A DNA stretch of 6,989 bases from SM23-73-3 sp964580215 (GCA_964580215.1 CAZOJT010000081.1:1-6989); one strand, 5' to 3'. Shown: positions 1-5,804, numbered from the stretch's first letter. Made by a program: numbers and translations. Notes: generated by a model not told the origin, from the letters alone.

Positions 1-54
1 TATGCCTCCGTTATCATCAACAACAAAAAACCAACACGTTTTTTCCATTAACCC
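1..54. repeat. Left copy of a 54-bp inverted repeat, probable end of a mobile element
   Basis: This stretch is the exact reverse complement of 6936-6989; identity stops at base 55. Read outward (minus strand) it ends with GGAGG followed by four bases, which looks like a Shine-Dalgarno site for a gene starting just outside the window. A dockerin reading frame begins right at its inner edge, and an in-frame TAA at 49-51 lies inside the repeat, so the repeat interrupts that gene. Two explanations fit: the outer end of an insertion sequence present on both sides in opposite orientation, or two ends of an assembled contig that stopped in the same repeated node. The sequence alone does not decide. 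Confidence 0.85.
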
Positions 55-153
55 GCTATTGGCGATTGTAATTGTGACCAAGTGGTTGACCTCGGTGATG
101 TGCTTCATCTGATCAACTACCTATACAAAGGCGGACCGGCTCCAAGTTGTTAG
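55..153 (+). pseudogene. 3' end of a dockerin-domain protein gene, truncated by the left repeat (tail A)
   Basis: The frame ending in TAG at 151-153 reads GDCNCDQVVDLGDVLHLINY then LYKGGPAPSC. This is one complete dockerin type I repeat: the calcium-loop pattern D-x-N-x-D-x-x-x-D-x-x-D is intact and is followed by the usual hydrophobic helix. The upstream part of the gene is missing because the 54-bp inverted repeat begins immediately before it. There is no start codon and no room for a catalytic domain, so this is a broken gene tail. By family, such tails sit at the C-terminus of secreted enzymes. The same C-terminal pattern (KGGPxP and a Cys near the end) recurs at 236-262, at 848-886 and in the intact protease on the opposite strand. 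Confidence 0.8.
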
Positions 154-158
154 TTGCT

Positions 159-226
159 CCTTGTGGATGTTATCATCCACAAGGGATTCATCATATAGGA
201 GAGGGGCTGGGGATGATAACATCCCT
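159..226. repeat. Pair of related hairpins behind dockerin tail A
   Basis: Bases 159-184 form a perfect 10-bp stem (CCTTGTGGAT / ATCCACAAGG) with a 6-base loop. Bases 210-225 form a 6-bp stem (GGGATG / CATCCC). The two share an inverted 14-mer: GGATGTTATCATCC at 165-178 is the exact reverse complement of 211-224. The core GTTATCATC also occurs in the terminal inverted repeat at 10-18. No T-run follows either hairpin, so they are not typical terminators. They are probably part of a small repeat inserted between two dockerin tails. Confidence 0.6.
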
Positions 227-235
227 AGCGAGCAG

Positions 236-262
236 AAAGGCGGACCGGCACCAGGCTGTTAG
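236..262 (+). pseudogene. Orphan 3' end of a dockerin gene (tail B)
   Basis: This short stretch reads KGGPAPGC followed by TAG at 260-262. Its DNA differs from the corresponding part of tail A (127-157, including the bases after the stop) at only three of 29 positions. The dockerin repeat that should precede it is gone and is replaced by the hairpin-rich segment at 158-235. A strong terminator follows 35 bases downstream, as expected for the original gene end. It is a gene relic and cannot make a protein. Confidence 0.6.
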
Positions 263-296
263 TTTTCGTTGCCGAACTACTCAGGCAGGCATATAC

Positions 297-359
297 AAAA
301 GCCCCAGTTCTAAGAGAGTTGGAAATCCCGCCAAAGGTGGAGCTGGGGCTTTTCTTTTT
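297..359 (+). terminator. Rho-independent terminator behind dockerin tail B
   Basis: AAAAGCCCCAG (297-307) pairs perfectly with CTGGGGCTTTT (343-353) and is followed by CTTTTT. The loop is long (about 35 bases), but the stem can be extended inward with G-U pairs. It shares its outer stem and everything downstream of it with the terminator at 946-1012. Confidence 0.85.
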
Positions 360-362
360 GCG

Positions 363-530
363 CTTAGGTGTGAACCATACGGATGAAAAAGTCTCTCCTC
401 GAGGCGGGATGGATTCCCGCCTCTATGGGACACAATGACTTATCACCAATAGAGCAGGGCATTTAGCCCTGCCACAGGAGTTTTTCAACAGCCCCATACG
501 GTTCATTACACTGTATAGAACATACCTAAG
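363..530. repeat. Post-terminator palindromic unit, copy 1, interrupted by a small insert
   Basis: Without the insert at 383-493, this region reads CTTAGGTGTGAACCATACGG and then TTCATTACACTGTAT, ending near ACCTAAG at 524-530. It closely matches 1016-1070 behind the second terminator. The uninterrupted copy forms a GTGAACC / GGTTCAC hairpin, enclosed by CTTAGGT and ACCTAAG. It therefore belongs to a duplicated gene-end module: dockerin tail, terminator, then palindrome. Confidence 0.65.
383..493. mobile_element. 111-bp MITE-like insertion flanked by an 8-bp target duplication
   Basis: CCATACGG occurs at 375-382 and again at 494-501, exactly flanking this segment, and the homologous unit at 1016-1070 lacks the segment. 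The ends are imperfect inverted repeats: TGAAAAAGTCTC on the left, and TTGAAAAACTCC on the complement of the right. Inside are two hairpins: 401-423 (GAGGCGGGA / TCCCGCCTC) and 454-472 (GCAGGGC / GCCCTGC). It has no coding capacity, so it would have to be moved by a transposase encoded elsewhere. The similar motif TTTTTCAACA also appears at 6866-6875, next to the damaged transposase. Confidence 0.65.
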
Positions 531-569
531 AACTTACTAAGAGGAGCAGGAAACAGTTTACATCTTATT

Positions 570-819
570 ATTCGTATGAATGCTTCGCATTGATTTTTTC
601 TCCCCCATGCGAATTCTGCACCTTGATGCCTGTTTTGGGCTTGACTTGTCCACAGGATCCAGATTCGGAAAATCCCCCTTTAGCAAAGGGGGATTTAGGG
701 GGATTTTCCAAGTTTCAAATCCCCCCCTTCCCCCCTTTTTTCTAAAGGGGGGATGTAAACAATTATATGCTCTCCTTAATAAGGTTGACAAATAAGGATG
801 CGTATGCATTCATACGAAT
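570..819. mobile_element. Small non-coding repeat element with inverted ends
   Basis: The left edge (570-590) and right edge (798-819) are inverted copies: GCATTCATACGAAT at 806-819 is the exact reverse complement of 570-583, and similarity continues imperfectly to ATGCG. The roughly 250-bp interior has open frames on both strands, but they run through hairpins and resemble no protein I know, so I treat it as non-coding. The right edge is itself a nested hairpin: TTGACAAAT (784-792) pairs with ATTTGTCAA (818-826) around CGTATG / CATACG. The element is MITE-like in size and form, but no target duplication is clear. Confidence 0.5.
668..752. repeat. C/G-tract hairpins of the common AATCCCCCTTT repeat type
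   Basis: AATCCCCCTTT (671-681) pairs with AAAGGGGGATT (685-695) around a 3-base loop. GGAAAATCCCCC (668-679) can alternatively pair with GGGGGATTTTCC (698-709), giving mutually exclusive folds. A second hairpin pairs CCCCCCTTT (730-738) with AAAGGGGGG (744-752). Repeats of this kind are common between genes in many bacterial genomes. Here they form the core of the 570-819 element. Confidence 0.7.
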
Positions 820-851
820 TTGTCAAGCAGGCTACGCCATGCTTGACCTAC
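820..851 (-). repeat. REP-type hairpin 1 with GTAG foot
   Basis: Read on the minus strand, GTAG (851-848) directly precedes a hairpin with an 8-bp perfect stem (GTCAAGCA / TGCTTGAC on the + strand, 822-829 and 840-847) and a 10-base loop. A GTAG tetranucleotide at the 5' foot of an imperfect hairpin is the hallmark of REP elements mobilised by RAYT (Y1 tyrosine) transposases. No RAYT gene is in the window. Confidence 0.6.
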
Positions 852-886
852 AAAACTACAAAGGAGGACCGGCACCGGGTTGTTAG
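848..886 (+). pseudogene. Orphan 3' end of a dockerin gene (tail C)
   Basis: The frame ending in TAG at 884-886 reads YKGGPAPGC, the same C-terminus as tail B. The codons before it (DLQN) do not continue into a dockerin calcium loop; a REP hairpin replaces it. A strong terminator follows at 946-1012, which preserves the order gene end, terminator, palindrome. It is a relic with no coding capacity. Confidence 0.55.
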
Positions 887-890
887 TTAC

Positions 891-924
891 TTGTCGGGCA
901 GTCTGAATGGACAGCCCGACCTAC
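891..924 (-). repeat. REP-type hairpin 2 with GTAG foot
   Basis: On the minus strand GTAG (924-921) precedes a stem made of GTCGGGC (893-899) and GCCCGAC (914-920), with three further inner pairs (GTC / GAC). It aligns with REP 1 on the pattern TTGTCrrGCAG ... GCyyGACCTAC. Where REP 1 has AA paired with TT, this copy has GG paired with CC, so the pairing is kept although the bases changed. Confidence 0.6.
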
Positions 925-945
925 CGCTCTGGAACGCACATATAG

Positions 946-1012
946 AAGCCCCAGCCCCGCCAATGGTTCGATTTCGCTCACCATAAAAGGCGGGGCTGGG
1001 GCTTTTCTTTTT
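946..1012 (+). terminator. Strong rho-independent terminator behind dockerin tail C
   Basis: A perfect 16-bp GC-rich stem pairs 946-961 with 989-1004 (AAGCCCCAGCCCCGCC and its complement). An inner ATGGT / ACCAT helix extends it, and TTCTTTTT follows. The T-run is only on the + strand side, so it terminates rightward transcription. It protects the convergent protease gene at 1096-3255 from read-through. Confidence 0.9.
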
Positions 1013-1015
1013 ACC

Positions 1016-1070
1016 CTTAGGTGTGAACCATGCGGTTCACCACACTGTATTGGGCATACCAAAGAACCTA
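1016..1070. repeat. Post-terminator palindromic unit, copy 2 (intact)
   Basis: GTGAACC (1023-1029) and GGTTCAC (1034-1040) form a 7-bp stem with a 4-base loop. CTTAGGT at the left and ACCTAAG at the right of the unit can form an outer stem. It is the uninterrupted counterpart of the unit at 363-382 plus 494-530. On the minus strand it lies just past the stop codon of the protease gene and could mark the 3' end of that transcript, although no T-run follows. Confidence 0.6.
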
Positions 1071-1095
1071 AGTCATCAGGTATGCAAGCTTGATG

Positions 1096-3255
1096 TCAGC
1101 TACAGCCCTCCACAGGAGATGGACCTCCCTTGAATAGATAATTTATTAAATACAGTATATCTCCCAAATCCACCACACAATCGCCATTGGCATCTCCTGC
1201 CTCCAGAGGCTCGGGAGGAGATCCGTCCTTGTAAAGGTAATTTGCCAAAAATAGGATGTCTTCCAAATCTACGATCTCGTCACCATTAACGTCTCCATAG
1301 AGATATGGACCCGGCTTTTTCAACCAGTCCAGCACCCTTTGCATCACAAAATCCGGCTTGCTCAACCACTTTCCGTGGAATTGACTCCCGCCGGAGTTTA
1401 TTGCCTCAAATCCAAATCCAAACACCACCACCTTGAAGAAGTCATTTTGAAATTTAGCGCCGGCAACCAAGTCGGTGGGGGTAAATCCTGAGTTAGCATA
1501 AACCAAAACCGTATCCGCCTCAGAATCAGGAACTAAGTTATCCTTGGAGGTCTGATTGTCGGCTCCCGGATACTGCTCTGGACGAATCCACAGAGTGTCC
1601 CCCACCTCATCTCCCGGCTGTCCTGCCACCAGATGTTTGGCATTATTCCCATCGTAGCCCACATGCAGATAGTCTGTTAGAAATTGCTGAAAAAGAGGAT
1701 TAGCCGAGCCGGAGAGAACCTCCACCGCATCCTGACTGGTCAAAAACAGCCTGCCGCTGTTATCTAAGAACCCCATCAAAGTTAAAATATCCTCATCTGA
1801 GAAAACCGAATCTCTGTGATCTCCAGTAAACCAGATCACCGCATCATAATCAGACAGTTGAAAGCTTTCATCGGGTCGGTTAGTCTTATCCCATATATCA
1901 TACAAAGGACCTAACAGATTCAGAGCCTCGGCATAGTAATTTTCTATGTTTGAGCCAAAATCATCGTCCACCAGAAGAATGCTGGATTTACCTATCCAGA
2001 TCTCTTTGGTCCAGCTTTTGGTGTAATCCCCTCCATTTCCAGTAATCTGGAAGGTGAAGTTCATCCTTTTGGGAGCGAAATCCGGGGGAACCCAGAATTG
2101 AATCGGATCGGAGTAGTTGTCTACGGTGTCGTGCACTAATATATCACCCAAATCGGAACGGTCGTTTATGAAAAGTATTCCATCCGTATCAGCCCAAGCT
2201 GTAACTTGCGCTCCATTCAGTGGAACCCATATATTAGAGAAGGTCACATAGATGTTAACAGTTTCCTCTGGTTCCGGTCTTAGGTTTCCATTGCCTCCGG
2301 AGGAGTCCTCCAGAAAGAAATCTTCTAAAGTGACGAAAGGACCGGCAGGGATGTAATATATCAGGTCGGTAGCATATCCGATATTACAGGTGTTATATTT
2401 TATATAGAAATAGCCACCCATGCCCCAGCCGGTGCCCCAACTGTTTTTTCCAATCCAGGCGCCATCGCCACCACATAAGGTATCGTTCCATCCAATAAGC
2501 AAAATGGCGTGGTTCGCTGGCTCGAAGCCGATGTGTTCATAACATCCTCCGGAATAGCTGAAGAAATCGTTGTAAACGGTCATGGCGCAAGATACCGGTC
2601 CGGTAAAAAGGGCGGTTTTGATGGCGTCCACATTGTTAGCCACCGGAGTCCATCCAGTTATCTTGGCGAAAACTTCGCAGAGTCCTTGAATACAGGGGTC
2701 GGTATCGTTAGCGTGGTAGGGCATGCATTCCTCGCTCACCGAGCCAAAGTCCCGGAATAGCTCATAAGCATAACTCATCCAGCCTCCGTCGCATCCCCAG
2801 CCATAGGCTCTGCAGGAGAGAATCTGTTGTTCAGAAAGATCGAGCTCCTTCTCTCCATAGATTTTCGCCATTGCCTCTAAAGCTCCCAGAGCACCAAAAG
2901 CCCAACAGCTCCCACAACTCCTTTGATCCTTAACCGGGGTGACCCCAGCCGAATCGCGCCAGTCAAAAACTACAGGGAAAATCACCTTTTGGGGAGCTTC
3001 TATTTTTGTGGCGTTTTTGAACCAGTCATCGTACCATTCAGGCACATCCAAACCCAAAAGCTTCTGCCTTTCTTCCTCCGAAAGTCCGGAAACTGAGGTC
3101 CTGCCCGCGGTCCAATTATAACCATGCTGATCAATCATCTTCTGAACTTCTTCTATTTCCTGGTCCACTTTGTCCTTCGAAAGTGCAGAGCCAGATAAAA
3201 AGAAGATGAGCACCAAGAAAAGAAAGGCACAATTGATAATTCTGAAACTTTTCAT
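1096..3255 (-). CDS. Secreted papain-family (C1A) cysteine protease with C-terminal dockerin
   Basis: A 719-residue protein starting at the ATG complementary to 3253-3255. I prefer this start because it opens directly into a Sec signal peptide (MKSFRIINCAFLFLVLIFFL, then SGSALS) and has AAAGAG six bases upstream. The frame stays open upstream to an ATG at 3501, but that extra part is not protein-like. Residues 28-90 resemble a propeptide. The C1A domain (about 95-303) has the complete catalytic set: oxyanion Gln111, Cys117 in CGSCWAF, His249 in ANHA and Asn271 in NSWGTGWG. A beta-rich linker follows (310-422), then a Rossmann-like domain starting SILLVDDD (425-645) that resembles glutamine-amidotransferase-like folds. 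Two dockerin calcium loops close the protein (D655-D666 and D688-D699). It is probably exported and self-activated, with the dockerin giving a calcium-dependent C-terminal module. The family call is firm; its substrate and partner are unknown. Confidence 0.9.
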   Translation of the reverse strand: MKSFRIINCAFLFLVLIFFLSGSALSKDKVDQEIEEVQKMIDQHGYNWTAGRTSVSGLSEEERQKLLGLDVPEWYDDWFKNATKIEAPQKVIFPVVFDWRDSAGVTPVKDQRSCGSCWAFGALGALEAMAKIYGEKELDLSEQQILSCRAYGWGCDGGWMSYAYELFRDFGSVSEECMPYHANDTDPCIQGLCEVFAKITGWTPVANNVDAIKTALFTGPVSCAMTVYNDFFSYSGGCYEHIGFEPANHAILLIGWNDTLCGGDGAWIGKNSWGTGWGMGGYFYIKYNTCNIGYATDLIYYIPAGPFVTLEDFFLEDSSGGNGNLRPEPEETVNIYVTFSNIWVPLNGAQVTAWADTDGILFINDRSDLGDILVHDTVDNYSDPIQFWVPPDFAPKRMNFTFQITGNGGDYTKSWTKEIWIGKSSILLVDDDFGSNIENYYAEALNLLGPLYDIWDKTNRPDESFQLSDYDAVIWFTGDHRDSVFSDEDILTLMGFLDNSGRLFLTSQDAVEVLSGSANPLFQQFLTDYLHVGYDGNNAKHLVAGQPGDEVGDTLWIRPEQYPGADNQTSKDNLVPDSEADTVLVYANSGFTPTDLVAGAKFQNDFFKVVVFGFGFEAINSGGSQFHGKWLSKPDFVMQRVLDWLKKPGPYLYGDVNGDEIVDLEDILFLANYLYKDGSPPEPLEAGDANGDCVVDLGDILYLINYLFKGGPSPVEGCS

Positions 3256-3672
3256 CTCAAACTCTTTCTGAAAAGATTTAAGCCGAAGAGCTTCTCTTTT
3301 TTTTCTCTTCAAAGATTTTTTTGTTCCTTCTAGCCCAGATGTTTTGAGGGTCGGCAACCGTTCAAGACTTGTCCAGTTACTACTCTCTGTTCCACTTAAT
3401 AACTTAACACAATTTCCTGATAAGTCAAGCCAAAACAGCCAGTAATCTGGGAAACGGAAGGTAGAAAGTTCCCCCTTGCTGGTGTGGGGGAAGAATGGCA
3501 AGATGTGGATTGAAGAATGGTTCGTGAGGTGGAGAGTGGGAGGAAAGGGGGCTCGCCCAGTCTAGGCTGAAAAAATGTATGGACATATTCTCCATATGAT
3601 GGTTTTTTGGATGGCGTAAGAAACCAAATCACCAAGGATGGAGAGATGTGTCCGATCAAATATTACACAAAT
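3256..3672. other. Non-coding region upstream of the protease gene
   Basis: The minus frame of the protease stays open to 3501, but its translation is rich in Lys and Ser, lacks domain character, and precedes a clear signal peptide, so I read it as leader DNA. A second minus frame (3396-3659) also looks random. I could not find a promoter with good -35 and -10 boxes in front of 3255 on the minus strand. No convincing RNA gene is visible. Confidence 0.5.
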
Positions 3673-3763
3673 ATGCGACTAAGTAAAGACCCAAAACTGC
3701 TTCGCTAAAATGGTCAAATATGCTCGAGATCACGGCGTCAAACCTGCTAACGTGATCGAGTGA
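3673..3763 (+). pseudogene. Frameshifted relic of a transposase N-terminus
   Basis: ATG at 3673 reads MRLSKD. After one extra base near 3691 the next frame reads QNCFAKMVKYARDHGVKPA, then loses similarity and meets TGA at 3761-3763. From memory this resembles the N-terminal helix-turn-helix start of a family of integrase-core transposases (MRxSKDQNCFRAKMVKYAxEHGxKPAAR). Only about 25 residues are recognisable and the frame is broken, so it cannot be functional. The call rests on recalled similarity, not a search. Confidence 0.4.
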
Positions 3764-4146
3764 TAGTTTTGGAGTGCTGAGAAGACATCTGAAGGTCATG
3801 GGATATTTAGGACACCTGGAGTTGCAACCGGATGATCTTCGGTTTGCGTTTTTACTTCAATAACAAATGGAAACTGAGAACTGAAAGAATTCAACTCATG
3901 GCTAAACACTTCGAAAAGATAGCTTAAAACTCACATGGAAGGAACACCTGAAATCGCTAAGTTTAATTTACACAGAAACTTGGCACCACTCTCGGCTTTT
4001 CACTAAGGTTGTTTGCTTGTGCAAAAAAATCTGGGTGGACACGAGCATTCGCCCCAACACCTTTTGTGAAGGCACTTAAGGATGAAACAGAAATTGTTTG
4101 CATAATAAGAAAATAAAGTTAAATTAACTTTTCGTGAACTAAAGTT
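3764..4146. other. Degenerate intergenic stretch, no intact gene
   Basis: Several short stop-free stretches exist on the + strand. One ends FYFNNKWKLRTERIQLMAKH then FEKIA and a stop near 3927. Another ends PFVKALKDETEIVCIIRK and a stop near 4116. None has a start with a ribosome binding site and I recognise neither. They may be decayed pieces of the same mobile element as the relic at 3673-3763, or chance. Confidence 0.35.
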
Positions 4147-4164
4147 TTGCTGAAGGTGAGACTT

Positions 4165-4812
4165 TTGATTGATTTACATACCCATACGGTTTTAAGCGAT
4201 GGAACGGTGCTTCCATCAGAGTTAGTAAGATACGCGGAGATTTCAGGATATGAGGCTATCGCCCTCACTGATCATGTTGACTCCGGAACTGTGGAGACTA
4301 TCCTAAAACAACTGATTAAGGTGGCGGAGGATATAAACCGGCTGAAGAGGATTAAGGTTTTGCCTGGAATTGAGATAACTCACATGCCACCTTCTTTGAT
4401 TACAGACATGGCAAAGAAGGCCAGAAAACTGGGGGCAAAGATTGTGGTGGTGCATGGCGAATCGCCAGTTGAACCAGTAGCTTCAGGGACTAATCTTTCT
4501 GCTTTGCAAAGTGATGTCGATATACTGGCTCATCCGGGAATGATCAAAGAGGAGGAGGTAAGGCTGGCTAAAGAGAGGGGAATTTATCTGGAGTTGTCCG
4601 CTCGCAAAGGACACAGTTTGACCAATGGTCGCCTGGTTATGCTGGCAAGAAAATACCAAGCTAGCCTGGTGATCAACACGGACGCCCATGCACCTGGGGA
4701 GCTTTTCTCCGAAGATCTCTTAAGAAAAGTCGGCTTGGGCGCGGGACTGACTGAGGAAGAATTAAAAGAGGCGCTTCAGAATTCTATGGAACTGGTGGAG
4801 AAAAGGTTTTAG
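4165..4812 (+). CDS. PHP-domain metal-dependent phosphoesterase, histidinol-phosphatase-like
   Basis: A 215-residue protein filling one PHP domain. I place the start at TTG 4165 because AAGGTG (4153-4158) lies six bases upstream and the protein then opens MIDLHTHTVLSDGT, the usual start in this family; TTG 4147 or GTG 4156 would add six or three residues. Metal-ligand motifs run through the whole length: H5 and H7 (HTH), D36-H37 (TDH), E70 with H73 (GIEITH), H97 (VVHGE), H123 (AHPG), and D173 and H175 (NTDAH). The stretch around VEPVASGTN and RKGHSLTNG is typical of the small stand-alone PHP family often named histidinol phosphate phosphatase domain protein. The reaction is hydrolysis of a phosphate monoester in the cytoplasm; the substrate is not proven, and no his gene is nearby. 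It is co-directional with dapF, 80 bp upstream of it. Confidence 0.9.
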   Translation: MIDLHTHTVLSDGTVLPSELVRYAEISGYEAIALTDHVDSGTVETILKQLIKVAEDINRLKRIKVLPGIEITHMPPSLITDMAKKARKLGAKIVVVHGESPVEPVASGTNLSALQSDVDILAHPGMIKEEEVRLAKERGIYLELSARKGHSLTNGRLVMLARKYQASLVINTDAHAPGELFSEDLLRKVGLGAGLTEEELKEALQNSMELVEKRF

Positions 4813-4892
4813 CTGGTATCAATTTTTAGTATGCCAACTATCGACAAAGCCGAAGGTTCATACTCCACGATCTTTCAAATCTGAAAGGGAAA

Positions 4893-5735
4893 ATGAAGAT
4901 CAAATTCACCAAAATGCAGGCTCTGGGTAATGACTACATCTACGTTGATTGCTTCAAACAAAAATTAGCTGGGGTTAATCTATCTGTTCTGGCAAAAAAA
5001 ATATGTGATAGGCATTTTGGAGTTGGTGCAGACGGCTTGATTTTGGTGGCACCCGGCAGGACGCACAAATTCAAAATGATCTTCTATAATCCGGATGGGA
5101 CAGAAGCGGAGATGTGTGGCAATGGAATTCGATGCTTTGCCCGCTTTCTTTATGAGCATGGTTTGTCCAAAAGGAAACTTCAAAGTATAGAAACCAAAGC
5201 CGGGATAATCCATACAGAAATAATTAGCACGGGCGATGATTTTCTGATTCGGGCGGATATCAGGAAGCCTATACTGGAGAGGAAAAAGATACCAGTAAAA
5301 GGAAAAGCAGAATTTTGCATAAATGAAACATTGAAACTGAATGGACAAAAGGTAAAAATCACCAGCCTCTCTTTAGGAAATCCTCACACGATAATATTTG
5401 TAAAAGAGTTCAACTCAGCGTGGAGGAAGATTGGACAAATGGTAGAGAATCATCCCACTTTTCCTCGAAGGACTAACGTGGAGTTTGTGAAGATTCTAAG
5501 CCCGAAAAAGATTCAACTGAAGATATGGGAAAGAGGAGCAGGGGAGACTTTAGCATCCGGAACCGGAGGTTCAGCGGCAACGGTAGCCGGCGTGCTTTCC
5601 AAAAAACTCAATCGTAGGGTAACGGCGCTATTTGACAAAGGTACGCTTGAGATAGAATGGAAAAAGCAGGATGGTCACCTTTATATGACCGGTCCAGCGA
5701 CCTCGGTTTTCTCCGGGGTGTATGATTATAGATAA
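4893..5735 (+). CDS. dapF: Diaminopimelate epimerase with a Ser in the second catalytic position
   Basis: A 280-residue protein, the normal length for the family. DapF interconverts LL- and meso-diaminopimelate in the cytoplasm, supplying lysine and peptidoglycan cross-links. Hallmarks in order: MQALGNDYIYVD (8-19), CDRHFGVGADGLI (38-50), NPDGTEAEMCGNGIRCF with first catalytic Cys75, SLGNPHTI, TNVEFV, and WERGAGETLASGTGGSA. In this last motif the canonical second catalytic Cys (ETLACGTGA) is Ser222, coded TCC at 5556-5558. The start ATG has AAAGGG three bases upstream, a slightly tight spacing. The gene is otherwise intact, follows the PHP gene by 80 bp and could share its transcript. A perfect palindrome lies 37 bases after the stop. 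Identity as a DapF-family protein is firm; full epimerase activity is less certain because of the substitution. Confidence 0.95.
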   Translation: MKIKFTKMQALGNDYIYVDCFKQKLAGVNLSVLAKKICDRHFGVGADGLILVAPGRTHKFKMIFYNPDGTEAEMCGNGIRCFARFLYEHGLSKRKLQSIETKAGIIHTEIISTGDDFLIRADIRKPILERKKIPVKGKAEFCINETLKLNGQKVKITSLSLGNPHTIIFVKEFNSAWRKIGQMVENHPTFPRRTNVEFVKILSPKKIQLKIWERGAGETLASGTGGSAATVAGVLSKKLNRRVTALFDKGTLEIEWKKQDGHLYMTGPATSVFSGVYDYR

Positions 5736-5772
5736 AGATGATTATTTGCGACGCTTGAGCAGAATACAGAAA

Positions 5773-5804
5773 CGCCAGAACCTAACTTAAGTTAGGTTCT
5801 GGCG
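5773..5804. terminator. Perfect 32-bp palindrome behind dapF, possible bidirectional terminator
   Basis: CGCCAGAACCTAAC (5773-5786) and GTTAGGTTCTGGCG (5791-5804) pair perfectly across TTAA, which is also self-complementary. It sits 37 bases past the dapF stop, a usual terminator position. However, neither side has a real T-run: the + side continues CTCCTCAAAAAG and the minus side TTTCTGTATT. It may therefore stabilise the transcript end or be a protein-binding or repeat palindrome. Confidence 0.55.

Noticed and set aside
147..386. Open frame of 79 codons on the + strand
   Set aside because: It runs through a dockerin relic, hairpins and a terminator, has no ribosome binding site and resembles no protein.
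558..809. Overlapping open frames on both strands (558-809 minus, 580-795 plus)
   Set aside because: They translate the C/G hairpins of a repeat element on both strands; proline/glycine-rich strings come from the repeat and not from a gene.
798..986. Open frame of 62 codons on the + strand
   Set aside because: It crosses two REP hairpins and the terminator stem in a frame different from the dockerin tail.
55..1095. CRISPR-like array
   Set aside because: Repeated units are palindromes, REPs and gene tails of differing length and spacing; there are no regular direct repeats or spacers, and no cas genes.
1096..1220. Invertible switch between dockerin tail A and the protease tail
   Set aside because: They are inverted and similar in protein, but the DNA has diverged too much for homologous inversion, and no recombinase gene is present.
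3281..3310. Hairpin plus T-run resembling a + strand terminator
   Set aside because: The stem around GAAGAGCTTC is too short and weak, and no + strand gene ends there.
3256..3501. Upstream extension of the protease frame by 82 codons
   Set aside because: The ATG at 3255 is followed at once by a clear signal peptide and preceded by AAAGAG; the extension would bury the signal peptide and has no domain character.
4980..5362. Minus-strand open frames opposite dapF (4980-5348, 5180-5362)
   Set aside because: They lie antisense to a well-conserved dapF and look like shadow frames.
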